DNA from: Sanguinoderma infundibulare
Lineage: Eukaryota; Basidiomycota; Agaricomycetes; Polyporales; Polyporaceae
NCBI GenBank assembly: GCA_032821775.1
Contig: JAVLRN010000003.1
Location: 2,046,001-2,110,000, forward strand
Reading direction: 5' to 3'
DNA length: 64,000 bases
Shown in pieces: positions 22,060 to 34,298 of the stretch. The notes under the pieces were generated by a model. The model saw only the letters and a program-made list of their open reading frames with translations. It was not told where the DNA came from and did not search any database. The translations under genes were made by a program, and so were the position numbers. Every line of letters begins with the position of its first letter. The first letter of the stretch is position 1.

Positions 22060-25000
22060 CTACTCCTCCGGCGGGTTCGGGTTGAGCAGGTACAGCCGCC
22101 GCTTCGGCACGGTCACGATCGACACATCGCGGCGGTTCAGCTCCTCCTCGATCCGACGTTGTCGAGTGTCCTCGTCCTCCTCGTCATCGTCCTCGACGTC
22201 GGGCGACATGTGGCTCTGGTGCGACGCCGCCCGGTAGTCATGCTCGGCGCCCGCGGCACGGTACGGCGGCTGGTGGTGCTGGTACGGGCCGCGGCCGCCC
22301 TCGGACGGGAAGGGGAGCCCGACAGAGTCATTGACCGACAGTGGGCGTGAGCCTGCGGGAGAGCCGGCACGGGGGACGGGAGAGAACGCTGGGGGCTCAG
22401 CGCGCAGACGGGAGAAGATGACGGAGAGGATGGATTCTCGCGGGCGGCCGTTCCAAGAAAGGATGACAAGTATGGCGTAGAAGACGGCTGTCCAAGCCAA
22501 GAAGACTGCGAAACCCGCCTTGGGGCCGCGTTGCCATAGGGCAACAAGAGAAACTACTGAAAGGGCCAGTAGAAGCGCGTGGAAGACGACGTGAATGAAA
22601 CCCTCGAAAGGCGGAGGGAGGACAACGTGGGCGACAGGGTGGTGTTGGCCTATCATGAGGCCATTGGTGCTTGTGATTTCCATGGGAGTGGTGCCGGGTG
22701 TCCAGGGCTCTCGTCGGTCCATGGAGTTGGGACCACACTCAACGCCCTACCACAATGTCAATATCACGTGAGCAATCAAACACGAGGAAAGCATACCAAG
22801 CCACTATTGCTGCGACGCGGGTCGAGCCAACTCATGTCGCTCAGGTTGTGCGGGCGGTGGGTAGGACGCGGGTCCGAGAATGCGGCGAGACTGTTACCGC
22901 TCACCCGACGTAGGCGGACAGGCCGGTTTACAACCTCGAACGACCGCTGCGATGGTGTGTGCGTCTGATCGTCCGCGGTGGTAGTCTCGTTTGAGCGGCG
23001 CCCCGTGATGCCTGCCCACGTCCCGATGCCTGCCCACGACGTGATCCTACGTCTGCCCTCCTTGTTCCCGTTCTGCGACGGGGGTTCGGAGCGGGCTGAA
23101 GGACTCGCAGCGCGGTCGTTCATGCTTAGCTTCTCCATCGTGGAATCCGCTCGTGTCCGGATGTCACCTGGCTCCCGGTCTCTAGAACTGCCGCATTGCC
23201 TCACAGCCAACGCGAGTAGCTGAAGGAAGGGAACAAGGGCGTAGAGGCCAGCAAAGAGCGCCAAGCCCGCCTTCGCATGGGCCGTCTGGAGGTGAACGGA
23301 TGTCGACGCACGTTTGGCGATAGGTGAGACGGTGGTGATAGAGGTGAATGCAGTAGCGAGACCAACTATGCCGAGTGCGTAGGCAACAACCCCGACAAGG
23401 ATGCCAAGATACATGAGACCCAGATTATGTTCCGTCATATGAGTAGCCGTGATGGCAGGTTGGGAGAAGCGGTAGAGGGTGATGGCAGGCAGGAACAGGG
23501 CAACAGAAACGGCACCCAGAGCTTTGTGTACCATCGACGCGTTGTATGTGAAGGGGTTAGACGTAGGCTGGCCTCCTGATCCCGACCCCGCTCCGGAACC
23601 AGGAGACCCGGATGGGCTAGAACTAGACGTGGGGGAACCGCCTGTTGAGCCCAGCGAAGTTGCACACTGTGACAAGTACTGCACGGTTACTCCTTGGCCA
23701 TTAGCGTTGGCACCAGTCTGAAGGGATCCGGAAAAGCCAGACCAGGACTGGTTCGTCTTAGTCAAGGATGCGTTGTAAGCTCGCAAAATCCATACGTCCG
23801 AGAGATAGTTCCCTTTGGCATCACGCCCGCCGAAGATGATAGTGTCTGAGGCTGCGATGGAGGTGCTGCCGACAAGGGGCTTTGATGAAGAGAGGACAGC
23901 AGCGCCTTGACGTGGTGTCGGGAACTTGCTGCTCGAACCAGGGTCTCCCGCGGGTAACACTCGCGCCCATGTCCCTGGGAATGCGATCCATCAGCAATCC
24001 AAGAGTTTCGCACCTGCGTAACAACGAACCTGTTTCAACGTCCAGCACAGCCTAAGGGGCTTCGGGTCAGTAAACGCAATCACGCCTTCCTGATAACGAG
24101 AAAACACTCACAACTTCGCCCAGAGCCAACCCACCTCCATCGTCCCACATAGAACTGTTGAAGGTTCCCAACAAAACGAACGCCTGTTGAGCGAAACTAG
24201 AAGATGCTCCGGCCATGTTCGGGACAACGGCAGGGTCGATGCGGGCCGCAATACACGGCGAGATATTCTTCACACCGCCGTTGGAAGCGTCGATAATCTG
24301 TGCATCCTGTACAGCGCAAGCGGATTCCAAGATAGATTGTGTGGATGTGGCTGAGTTGCAGCCGCCAACAGCGACAATCTGTTGCCCGATGATGGTACCA
24401 CCCATGGAAACCCTGCCCGGGATGTTTGAGTTGACCTTGACGCTACTCCAGCTACCATTGACCTGATTAAGGTTGTTCGAGGATAGAGTCCCGGTGATGT
24501 CTAGGCGCCATACTTCTGAAAGGGCGGAAATCGTCTTTCCGTCGTAACCTCCCGCCATATAAAAAGAGTTGTTGAGGGAAACGGGAGTGGTGGTTCGGAC
24601 GTCGATCCCGCCGACGGCGCCCCATCGCGCTGAAGGACCGCCTGCAGAGAGTCCAACGCTCTGCCAGAATTTGCTGGTGTAGTCGAATTCCTGAGGCTGC
24701 GATGAGAGGACCGATCTCGCAAGACGAGCAGGCGGAGAGCACATACCCAGACATCGGACAGGCCGGTACCACTTGAACTTTTGCCATCAATAATGACATG
24801 GCCGTGGCGACTAAGAGGACTCAGCAAAGACCTAATGCGAGTTGGAAGGTACTCACTAGCTAGCCGCTGAGTCGTCTCCACTTATCATGGCAGTTCTTGC
24901 GGACGGGGTGGCTGTGAGACCATTCGGGGCAGTAGGAGTGGACCATTGCATGTTCTGTAGATCCAAACTGAGGGGTATGACGCTCAGCAGGTGTATTTCC

Positions 25001-25304
25001 ATCAAGGGCATGCCAAGACGTACGCGTAAGTGTTGGATGTAGGGAACCCTGATTGAGACTCTCCTCCGAAGACAAGAAGCAGTCCGGTCGAATCGTCGTA
25101 GCCGATACTGGCGTCTTTCAAGGGCGGAGGAACGGAGGAGCCACTGAGAAGGTTTGTAAGCTCGATCCATTGGAGTGGCGGGACGGCCATGGATGTTGAT
25201 ATTGTTTGGGCATGAACGGTGGGAAGACATGACGATACGAGAGACAACAAGAGGCAAAGGAGAACATGTCGAGAGCGTGGAGGAGAAAGCGAGACTAGAG
25301 GCAT
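22060..25304 (-). CDS. Kelch-repeat ectodomain fused to multi-pass membrane (b561/DOMON-like) region
   Basis: Start taken at the ATG 25302-25304, which opens a signal peptide (MPLVSLSPPRSRHV, then LLCLLLSLVSSCLPTVHA). The ATG at 25350-25352 is an alternative. The stop is at 22060-22062. N-terminal kelch-like blades include YDDSTGLLLVFGGES, FYMAGGYDGKTISALSEVW, RVSMGGTIIGQQIVAVGG and TIIFGGRDAKGNYLSDVWIL. A Ser/Gly/Pro linker follows, then about five hydrophobic helices with spaced His (MVHKALGAVSVALFLPAI, HMTEHNLGLMYLGILVGV, QTAHAKAGLALFAGLYAL), a layout like cytochrome b561 domains. A charged cytosolic stretch follows. Intron 22747-22796 joins in frame to two more helices (VFHALLLALSVVSLVALW and GFAVFLAWTAVFYAILVIL) and an acidic tail. 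A two-gene split would need a start at 22722; the clean splice favours one gene. A cell-surface or Golgi membrane protein is likely; ligand and redox role are unknown. Confidence 0.78.
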
Positions 25305-28300
25305 TTTGGAGGGCGAGGGCGGCCAGGTATCCGGGGAGCCTGGGGAGCCCATGCTCGTTGCGAGCAGGGAGGGGAAGGCGAAGGCCAGCGGATCGATGTG
25401 GTTCACGAGAAGGTCCCAGCTGCTGGGTCCCAGTCCCAGTCGCCTCCCCGCTCCGGCCTCCCTCCCGCTGCTCAAAACAGCCGCCCGCGCCACGACCCTC
25501 CGAGCGCCCATCCCTCCCTCGACTCCTCTGCCTCCACCTCCACTGCCCCGTCGCTGATATCCCTGCCGTCGCCGTGCCCGCTGGTCGGCCAGACCAACCC
25601 CTTTACACTCCAGTCCCCCGCCCTTTACTCGCGAGCTGTGGCGACGAACAACGTGCACCATTCTCAGGCCGCTTGATCTCCCCGTTTGCTCCCGGGCAAA
25701 TGATGCCGGCTTGTTGATTTGGGCATATTCATAGTCCACCACATGGATCTCGGTCGACGTCCAGACAATTTATTATGCACGCCAGCCTTCCCGTACAGGT
25801 CCCATCGTGTCGCCCTCCGCCGCAGTCGTGCCACGCTTCCTCGAGCCTATTGGATCCTGTCGGGTGACCTCCCAGCCTGTTCCGAGCGTACGACCGTCGG
25901 AGAGACATCACCTTCACCGGATATTCGAAAGCGTCCCTACTCACGGACTGGCCAAGTGCTGGTCTGATGGGCTCTTTCAGGACCGAGAACAGCCTATGTT
26001 CCCTTCCAGCAATTTTTTCGCTGTTCCGAGTCGAACTCCTCAGGTCAATTCCCCGGCGCTCGTACGGGCGTAGCTCCGAGCTTTCGGTCCTGTTGAGTGT
26101 CTCCCATCAGTGTGTACATACGTGCGTTGCGTGGGTATCGCACGAGGACGCTATCCGCTCCTTTTCACCGGCTGCGTTCACATCAGGTGAGAACCATAGT
26201 ACCACGCACTCGACGGACTTGCCGGAGCCAGACATATCACATAATTATAGCGCCAAAGTCCCACAGGAGTGCAGCCGCGGGTCTCAATTCCGGCCGTGAT
26301 TTTGACGATTCACTGGATGATGACTACTCGGAGAAAGCATCACTCGTCCAGGGAATGTTCAAACAGCGAGATGTTGCTGGCATCGAGGCAAGGTCGTGCG
26401 TTGAGTTTTGAAAGGACGTGCGGTGTGAAGTCAGGTGATGTTATTCTCATGAAGGAAGAATGCTTCAAGGGTTGCGGTAAGAGCCGGTTCAGCTTTGTGC
26501 AGTGACAGTCGAGAATGACCAAAGCCTGGCTGCTTCACCGTGGACCCGCTCTGAGGATGTGATTGAGAGCGACGCAAGCACGGGCTACGTCGTCTCACGG
26601 AGTGAGTCTGACCTAGGTCCTGTATAGTTAGTTCCTCATATTCAAGGGAAAGACGGCTTCCCACACACGAGGCCAGGTGTGGTTATGGCTACTGAAATTG
26701 ATGACGCTCGAAAGTGGATGTATGTTGCGTCCGGCGGTGTAGTGTGATCATCAGAGTGAGCGGTATGTACACGTATTCCTCCGACTACGACGGAAGGTCC
26801 GGTCCCAACATCCCGCGCAGGGGAGGGGCAAATATGCCGAGCATGGCTATCTCCACAAATGTGCACACCATACATATTTTGACCCCTCGCGAGTGTGAAC
26901 GGACCTTGATCGCTAAGGTCGGTCAACGATTAAAGAATAACAAACCACACAGTGCAGTGCAGTGGATTTCTTCCTCATGCGGTAGGCTGGGACTGACAAG
27001 GATCGCCAGGTCGATCTCGTTGCTCCCGCGATGGATGCCAGCGATCAAAGCGGGGGACACTGCGGAGCGCCCATTTCCTTTGGCGTCTGGTATGGTAGGC
27101 ACCCGTGGGAATCAACTTGCCGGTGTCCTCCGAGGTCGCCGTCGTCCGAATCGGTCACTGCCCCAGCGCCCGGCTTGCGACACCTCCTAGCAGAGCTTCA
27201 TCTGCCGCATTGCTTCAGGCTCGGACCATCCATCCGTCTCTGTTCTCCAATCGTAACCTTGTCCACGCCTCAATAACAGTGCTCTGTGCGTTTTTGCTCC
27301 TAGCTGGCTGTCACTGCGAGGGGGCATCAGTGCAGATGCCCGGTAGCCCCATGCACTAGAATTTTCAGAAAAATTGTCGGCGTTTGTGCCCACAAAGGTG
27401 AAGAGATCAATCCTACGTACTGCCGTATCAAACGACCTGATGTTCTCTGTCTTCTGGATTGGCCGCAGAGTGGGATCCGCATATTCGGGCGGCAGTCAGC
27501 AAGGCCCCCCTCGCGTGCTACCGTACGCCTGACCGGACGGCGGCTCACCTTCGTGGCTGCCCCTCTTCCACTGCAACTCCTACGACTCGCAATAGAGGTC
27601 TCCTGAACGTTGGTTAGGGCACGCTTACGGTACACCGGCCAGCCCGAACAGACCCCACGCCACACATCGACTTGCAGCACGACCTCAATTCCGCTAGACC
27701 GTGAATTTGGGGTCGGCCGTCGCATCAGCCGCTCCAGAGCACACGGATAGGCGCAAAATATTCTCCCATCGATGAGTCCCCCGACCCCACAAACCGCATG
27801 AGCGGTCGTCGTCCCAGGCCCGCGCAAAGCTCAAGGCTCAGGAAAATACGCCCGATCAACCTGGGCAGAGACGATATCGCGGACAGTACGTACTGTGGCG
27901 TCCGCACTCGCAGAGCGAGCTGTGTGCCACGCGTTAGCTCACGACTGCCCTTGCTGATTTTGTCGACTCTCGGCCTCTAGACTTTAGCTACCGCGCGCGC
28001 CCGCTCCCCGACTGTTCAAACTCTCCTCCTGGATAGCGCCCTGGAGATTGAGATCCTGCACGAGAGCAAACCTGCCTACCCATCATGCTACCACACTCGG
28101 CCAGAACGGTCATAGTCCGGTGTGCCACTGACTGGAAGATGGGGTTCCGCCATTACCGCGGTCGGTCGGGCGGGGGGAACTTGCGTTGCCGTGAAGCTCA
28201 CAGCTCAGCGTCGTATCCGAGCCCATGTCGGAGAGCTCGACTCCTCGCGACAAGCACAGCACCGCACACTGTCGCCCACAATGCCTCCCTCGACGCCGTC

Positions 28301-28886
28301 GACGCAGGCAGGCGCGCAAGGCGCGCAGAGGCAAGGACGTCGGGAGATGACTTCAGGGGAAAAGCTCAAGCCCAGCGCGACTGACGCGAGGACGAGCACA
28401 GGGATTTAAAAAATTGGCAGAAAAACCCAAAATCCAAGGACAGGCAGGGCGCCGCCTCAATGTGAGGGACTGGCGGGGCGGACGCGGAGTGGCCGCCACT
28501 CGTACTCGCTCACGCGTCCCCATGTCCTAGGATGGCATGGCGGCTGTTTACCCAGGTGAGGCTGCCCCTCCGCTCTCCCGTCCGCGTTCATCACGTTCGA
28601 TGGCAATACAGCGCGAGGCCCTGGCTGCCACTGTGTGCGCGAGCGCGCTGCCATCTGTTCAATCTCAGTCGTGTGGTGGCGCGTTTGTAGGTATCCCAGT
28701 CCGCCTGCATCGAGGCTTTGTGCGCCGGGGCATGCGGGATCCTTCTCCACCCCTCGATTCCCGTCATGACGCGCAGAGACGGATTGCACGAACGCTCAGC
28801 TCGGTGGGTGTTATAAAACTCTTGCGCAGTCGTCCAGATGCTCAACGGACTCGAAACATACGTTCCATACACGACTCAAATTCACG
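25305..28886. other. Gene-poor stretch of about 3.6 kb
   Basis: Only short frames occur on both strands, none with a recognisable domain, signal peptide or consistent splice chain. The first few hundred bases are the promoter side of the kelch gene. Stop density is normal for non-coding sequence and I see no LTR, transposase motif or tandem repeat. A TATA-like tataaaa at 28812-28818 near the right end belongs to the next gene. Confidence 0.5.
28812..28818 (+). promoter_or_regulatory. TATA box of the three-finger C2H2 gene
   Basis: The bases tataaaa lie 69 bp before the ATG at 28887, a usual spacing for a fungal core promoter. An earlier ATG at 28838, 20 bp past the box, would probably be missed or lie at the cap site. 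Confidence 0.5.
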
Positions 28887-29497
28887 ATGCCTGCAGTGTA
28901 CGTCTCCATTCCGCCACAGAATCCCACACCCCAACCCGCTCGCTAGGCACACCGCCAGTACACCTGAGTACTGGTCATTCTGCCCTGTCGGCGAATGGTG
29001 CCTTTCCCTCGATATTGATTGTGCTAATGCTATAAAAATATAGTCATTGGCCCCAGGTTCTCCACCAGATTGTCTCCAACCCTGAGACGTTTCAATGTCT
29101 TGTCTGTAGGTCTCCTCGCGTCATGGGTGGAGACGAGGCAGAGCAGCATTTGGCTACTGCTCATGGAACTACCATGTACGTTCAACCAGCCGCATCTCCG
29201 CCCAGTCACCGACGATGGAACTAACCCCCTTACTCCATTCCGCAGACTGCCGATCAACTGCGGTGTCTGTGGCTGGCAATTCAAGAGGGTCGGCAGGTTT
29301 GCTTCGCACCAATTTATGCAGTATGTCTATCTTGGCTCTCATTCTATTGTGCGTGCAATCTGACTTGCGTCTGCTGCAGCATTCTGAAGAAGCCATGCAA
29401 GGAGTGTAGCAAGAACTTTGATTCTGCGCACGAGAGGTTCGCTCATCTTTGTGAGAAACACCACCTCACAACCGAGAACGCGCATTTGTTCAAGTGA
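28887..29497 (+). CDS. Compact three-finger C2H2 zinc-finger protein (111 residues)
   Basis: Four exons by eye: 28887-28897, 29044-29175, 29246-29320 and 29380-29497. The sum is 336 bases in frame, ATG to TGA at 29495-29497. All three introns have GT-AG ends. The protein starts MPAVHWPQVLHQIVSNPETF. It then has finger 1 (CLVC, 13 residues, H-x4-H in EQHLATAHG), finger 2 (CGVC, 12 residues, H-x3-H, completed across intron 29321-29379) and finger 3 (CKEC, 12 residues, H-x4-H in AHLCEKHH). Nearly the whole protein is zinc finger, with no activation domain. It is probably a nucleic-acid-binding or protein-binding adapter; targets cannot be read. The exact splice chain supports it as a real gene in an otherwise empty area. 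Confidence 0.75.
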
Positions 29498-31135
29498 ACG
29501 CTCGAAGTGGAAACCCTTGCCACATTTGAATTTGTTTCCCAATTACATCTTCTTGCTGACGATTTCGTACCCATAGAGCCTTCATCCATATGTAGCGATA
29601 CACTACTCTCCACATAGCCTAATCAGCAGATAGTGATACCGTACGCATTTAGTATACTAGTACAGTCCTATAGTACTGCGCATTAATGCAATTCTTGAAC
29701 ACATATCTAGCCTTTTCTGACGACAATCTCTTTAGTCTGATACCTGCAAGCTCGCAACAGCACGTGCGGCTCCCGTGAAGCTAGCCGGAGAGTCATGCCC
29801 CATGTTCACGGGAAGGTGCGCTAGTTCAAATGTACCGACGGCCGAGGTCCCCGCAGACCGACTGCACCGCACCAAGCATCGTCACCTTGTATTTCAATTT
29901 GAAGAAGCAGCGCCCGAAAGCGTCTTGAGGGTACGGAAAAGGGGTATCCGGACCCCCAGCAATCATATTGAAAGCCTGAACGGTGAACGGCCGTAGACCT
30001 CAGCGGATTGTCAGCACACTGCGAAGGGGCCGGTGTGGATCGGAAGAACTTCAGAAGAGCAGGCTAGGGGGCTATGAGCGGCTCCGGTTCGGAGATTGCA
30101 AGGGGCGGGCTGCATCTCGCACGAAGTTGTGGGTAGTGGGTCCACCAAGAAGTCGATGTCGTCGTGCGGTCGCCCGCCGGCTGCAACGATATCTCCGCCT
30201 ATCATGTGGCCCATCGGGGAGCACAGCGCTCGGCGTTGAGGGGGAGCAAGAGCAACGTGTTTCAATGTGGAAAGGGCATCGTCTGGAACCTCTCTGCAGG
30301 CGATACAAAGATATCGACATGGATGATGGTGGAGAGGGTGGTGCGTTGCCGAGGCAAGACAATGACCATGGGAAATCTTGCGAGCGGTGCGGCGTGCTTG
30401 CCCATTTGTGAAGGTGCGCGCATCGAAAGGGCCTAATTGTCTAATAGCCAGTCAGTGGCACGGGTTTTTGATTATACAGTATCGATTACCACGAGCCGGG
30501 CAACCTAGCGATGGTGTTGTCCTTCCCGAGCATCGAGCCGCTGGGCGAAACGTAGGCGGGCCCGAGTCCGAGGGGTTGATGGGCGATCATGTTGCGAGTG
30601 AGGACTAGCTCAAAGTTGGGCGCGCGGCCGGTAGCCTCCGTCCGTTGCCACCCAACATTTCCTTTCCGGGGGCCCCACGTGGTACGGTCGGAGATATTTG
30701 GTTGCGTTTGGCCGTGTAGGCGCAAGCGAGCCTGATGAGTCCTGGGGTCCTGCCGCCCCGGTGGCACATGTCAGGCAGCAGGCAGAACATGCAATTCCAC
30801 CCTCAGCGTTTGTTCTGGCAACCAGATCAGTACCCGGGCGCGTCGCCTGTGTTGTTCTGCACTCAGTACCCCCCGCAACTCGGGCAAATCGCGATCTTCT
30901 CGTTCCAGTGCTGTATGTATTCGTTTTTCCATGGTACGCCCACAGCGCTCATTGCTGATTAGGGAATTCAAGGACCGACCCCCCTCCGCGCCGCTATAAA
31001 GATTCCTCCTCATCCCCTTGTCCTTGTATTACTTTCCTCGCTTCCCAGAACCATCTTTTCTCTTAACCTGCACCCGCACAGCTTCCTGCAAATCTTCCCT
31101 CTGTCTTCTAGCCAAGAGCAAGAACACGCTTTGCG
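29498..31135. other. Gene-poor stretch between two C2H2 genes
   Basis: No family is recognised. A plus frame opening at ATG 30735 and closing at TAG 30959-30961 has coding-like codon use and a Cys/Pro/Gln/aromatic-rich product (FWQPDQYPGASPVLFCTQYP). It could be a small gene or an exon, but lacks support. A ctataaag word at about 30994 is a plausible TATA box for the gene starting at 31136. Confidence 0.45.
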
Positions 31136-32952
31136 ATGTCTTCCCGCAACAGCGACTTCCTTACTGGGACCGTCGGCCGGTAAGTGTGGCGAGTGATATA
31201 TTACCTCTCGTTCCGCCCTCGTCTGTTTCATGGACATTGTATTCGGAGCCGTTGACGTGTTATCTGATCTTTCCATCAATTTGTGTCTTCTTCCGTGACG
31301 GGGGAATGTGTTTTCTGACCTCTCGCCACAATTCAATCCGTATATGTAGGCTGTCCCCTGCCAAGTTCAATCAACCCCCCCGCCATAACCCCATGAGACG
31401 AGAAACGTACCAGTCTTTCCGAGACACGTTCTCGCCACAGTCGGATTTGTCTAACTCTCCCGCCACACCTCCAAGATGCATTACGCCTCCCCAGTAAGCA
31501 CTCCCTCAAAGTCCCATCTTCTTTGAAGCTCACATACTGTTCAAACTGCTCAAACTGCAGAACATGCTCGAAAGCGAAGCACGCTGCAGGGGTGAATTCT
31601 CTGTCAGTTTACGAGCTCCCGACCGCCACCTTCATGTGGGCCCGCTGGGATCCGCGTGGCGACTCGGAGCCCGGGTCCCGCATATTCGTGAGGTACCGGA
31701 ACCATACGAGCGACACCGACTCAAACTCTACGTACTCGACTTCGACCTACTCTCGACCGCATTCACCGGTTTCACAAATGTAAGTGCCTGGATCGTTTAA
31801 CGCTGCTACGGCATCTTACTCCTGTTTAGGATTGCCTCTTCTCATTCTTCCCCCGCCTCAACGCCACCTCCTCTTCCTTACTCTCGTAAACGGAGTTCCT
31901 CCGCGGAGTCGGAGTAAGTCCCTGTGATTTTGGTCCCGACGCCACAGTCCTCATTCCGAATTGCCCAGCGACAGTTCGATTACCAGCCCTTCGGATAGGC
32001 TGCTAAAGTTACCCAGGTGAGACCCAAGCACTCCAGACGAGTGTTTCAAAGTCGCTGATCGTCTCGTATCAGGATTTCCCACAACAATGCGCCCAGCAGG
32101 GTCTCCTCCGCGCACACCGCCATGCCGAGCGTTGGGCCACCCGGACCTCCCACTTCCCCAATGCGGTTCACAGACAAAGAGGCGACGCGAGGGTATCACA
32201 CCATATCCGGCGCTGAATCGGATTCGAGCGACGTTGAGCTACGCCCGGCCACCTTTTTTTACCCCGCACATCAGTCAAATTCGACCCGCGGTGGCGCAAT
32301 GCTGCCTCGATCAATGCCGCCCACCCTTTCTCCTGCCGCGGCCCTGACGCTGAGGGAGGAGGAGGAGGAGGGCGAGGAAGAGGACTTGAAGAACCTATGG
32401 ATCAGGTACACCTATCCGTCCCCGGAGACCAGCGCAGGGCCGGACTTCCACTGTACATGGCAAGAAACGCTGCGCGATGGGACATCGAAGCCGTGCGGGT
32501 ACCGCTCAAAGAAGCACCTTGTCAAGCGGCACATTGAATCAAAGCATCTGCAGCTAAGGTGCGCCGCCGCTCTTCGTGCGTAGGTTTCCGAGCATGAGCG
32601 CTGATCCCGATCCCCGCGCAACCAGGCCGTGCAAGTGTGAGTACTGCGGGAAAGGGTTTTCCCAAAAGAGCAACCTCGACACGCACCTTAACACGCAGTA
32701 AGTGGATTGCAGCGGACCGGTGTGCGCTTCAGCTGCAGCTTCTGACTCACCCGTTTGCGCCATAGCACGGGCATCGCGCCGCACAAATGCCACTACTGCG
32801 ACGAGTACTTCAAGGACCCCGCACGCAGGCATCGTCACATGATCCAGGCGCACCAGCACCGGTCATCGCGTACGAAGAAGGGCAGGATGGCCTTTGATGC
32901 GGAGACTTCGGAGCCCGACATTGAAGACCTCACCACACCCCCACCAGCGTGA
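31136..32952 (+). CDS. C2H2 zinc-finger transcription factor, C-terminal fingers
   Basis: The start is the ATG at 31136-31138 (MSSRNSDFLTGTVGR); the stop is at 32950-32952. About eight exons join in frame through short GT-AG introns. The N-terminal two-thirds is Ser/Pro/Thr-rich and probably disordered (SPASTPPPLPYSRKRSSSAE), with an acidic run LREEEEEGEEEDLKNLW. A cysteine/histidine segment FHCTWQETL...PCGYRSKKHLVKRHIESKH resembles a degenerate finger with long spacing between cysteines. Two canonical fingers follow: CKCEYCGKGFSQKSNLDTHLNTH and HKCHYCDEYFKDPARRHRHMIQAH (read as pieces), joined by the TGIAPH linker that matches the classical TGEKP type. It is a nuclear sequence-specific DNA-binding protein by family; targets are unknown. 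Confidence 0.85.
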
Positions 32953-33476
32953 TATGTGGAGAAGTCGGCGATATGCGTGACCGGAGGGGCAATGCGGCCC
33001 ATCCACTCCCATCGCATCCTAGAAGCCAGAGGCTTCATCTTCGTTTTCGCCCTCAATCGCAAAGATGATATTCCTTAGGGGCCCCGTCTTGCACAGCTAT
33101 GTTGATATCAATCCATCGTATGCTGGTCCCGCGCTCCGTGTATTTTGAACACCGTCATATTCTGTATCGTTATTCTCCGGATTCTGTGCCATCGATATCT
33201 GTTAAAATCAGGTCCATCTGCTTGTTTCAGTACATATATTTCGTCGATGATTGTATCATAGCATAATCAAACCCAATGATATTGATATTGTTCGTGGCCT
33301 TCTTGTTGACCGGTCGATTGTATCGCCGGGCGGGGATGGTGGCAATGAAGTCGACTTTGAAGATGCCGAGACCGTGACGTAAGAGGCGCGGCTGGGCGCG
33401 GGTGCGTTTGGGCGCCAAGGAAGGCCGGTGAGCGTCGGAGGAGGGCGCGCGTGCCTCTCCTTCCTGTTCTTCGACA

Positions 33477-34298
33477 ATGCCACCCAGGCAGCCCCAGCTC
33501 GGCAGTCTCGCTATCCAAGCACCCTCATTGACCCCGAAAACCGTTCACGTATCCCCATCAACGTGCCATGATGTCTCGGTGTTCAAAGGTATGTTCTATC
33601 ACGCCATTCAGACCACACCCCGCCCTGACCTGACGCGCGCCATGGGAATCCCCCTTTGCCTGCGACGGTCGGAGTAGACCTCATGAGCCAATACAGAAAG
33701 CTCGACGATAGCATTAACATGAGGCTGAACCGCACGACCGCACAATACCGTGACCGGGAGCGCTCCGGTTTGGGAGGGAAGGGCGACGTTGAGGAGCAGG
33801 CGTGCGCGCATGTGTGGAAGGAACTCATCGGTGCGCTTCCATCAGTGCTAGCTTGCCCTAACGAAACACCGACCGGCCGGTGACCAGCCAACTGGTCTCG
33901 CAGGAAGGAGCTCGTCAGTTACTGTGTGGGCGTGGTCGAACAATCTGTAGACGAGAAGCAACTTTCTCTACGGGACGCTGGAGATGATGCCGCAGCACAG
34001 CGCAGGGCTCGTGGCGCCCTGTATGCCGAGGAGGTGAAGGTGCGGCAACGCATACATGCTGAATCGTCTTCGTTTTCCTGCTGACACATGGTGCGAGGGG
34101 ATAGCGCAACCAGATACGCAACGAATCGCTGGTCGAAAACATTGTGCGGAAACGCACGTTCGACGGTACGTAACCTTACTCTGCCTCTGACTAACCATCG
34201 TGAATGCAGACGGATTTTGCACAGCGTTCCGGTCGCGTTGTCGATACTTTGAACCGCTGCCATCCGATACAGAGGCGCGGAAGTGGTGGGAGTCATAG
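33477..34298 (+). CDS. MIX23 / CID2-family mitochondrial protein
   Basis: The start is the ATG at 33477 (MPPRQPQLGSLAIQAP), the stop at 34296-34298. Introns include 33589-33677 and three further short ones. The family's blocks appear in order: YRKLDDSINMRLNR (compare RKIDDSI in the family), CAHVWKELI, RKELVSYCVGVVEQ, then a helical middle, ESLVENIVRKRTFDDGFCTAF and RCRYFEPLP. MIX23 (once caffeine-induced death protein 2, CCDC58 in animals) is a twin-cysteine protein of the mitochondrial intermembrane space linked to protein import. The Cys positions CHDVSVF, EQACAHV, SYCVG and GFCTAFRSRC suit such disulfides. The last acceptor choices were set by frame and are less certain. Confidence 0.8.

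Noticed and set aside
22060..22722. Separate two-helix membrane protein gene
   Set aside because: The intron 22747-22796 joins it in frame to the kelch gene, and no independent promoter is visible.
26000..26120. Possible tRNA-like arms (gagtcgaactcctc region)
   Set aside because: I could not fold a full cloverleaf with conserved D and T loops.
27327..27827. Minus-strand frame of 166 codons in the gene-poor stretch
   Set aside because: Arg/Gly-rich with no domain, and no splice-consistent extension on either side.
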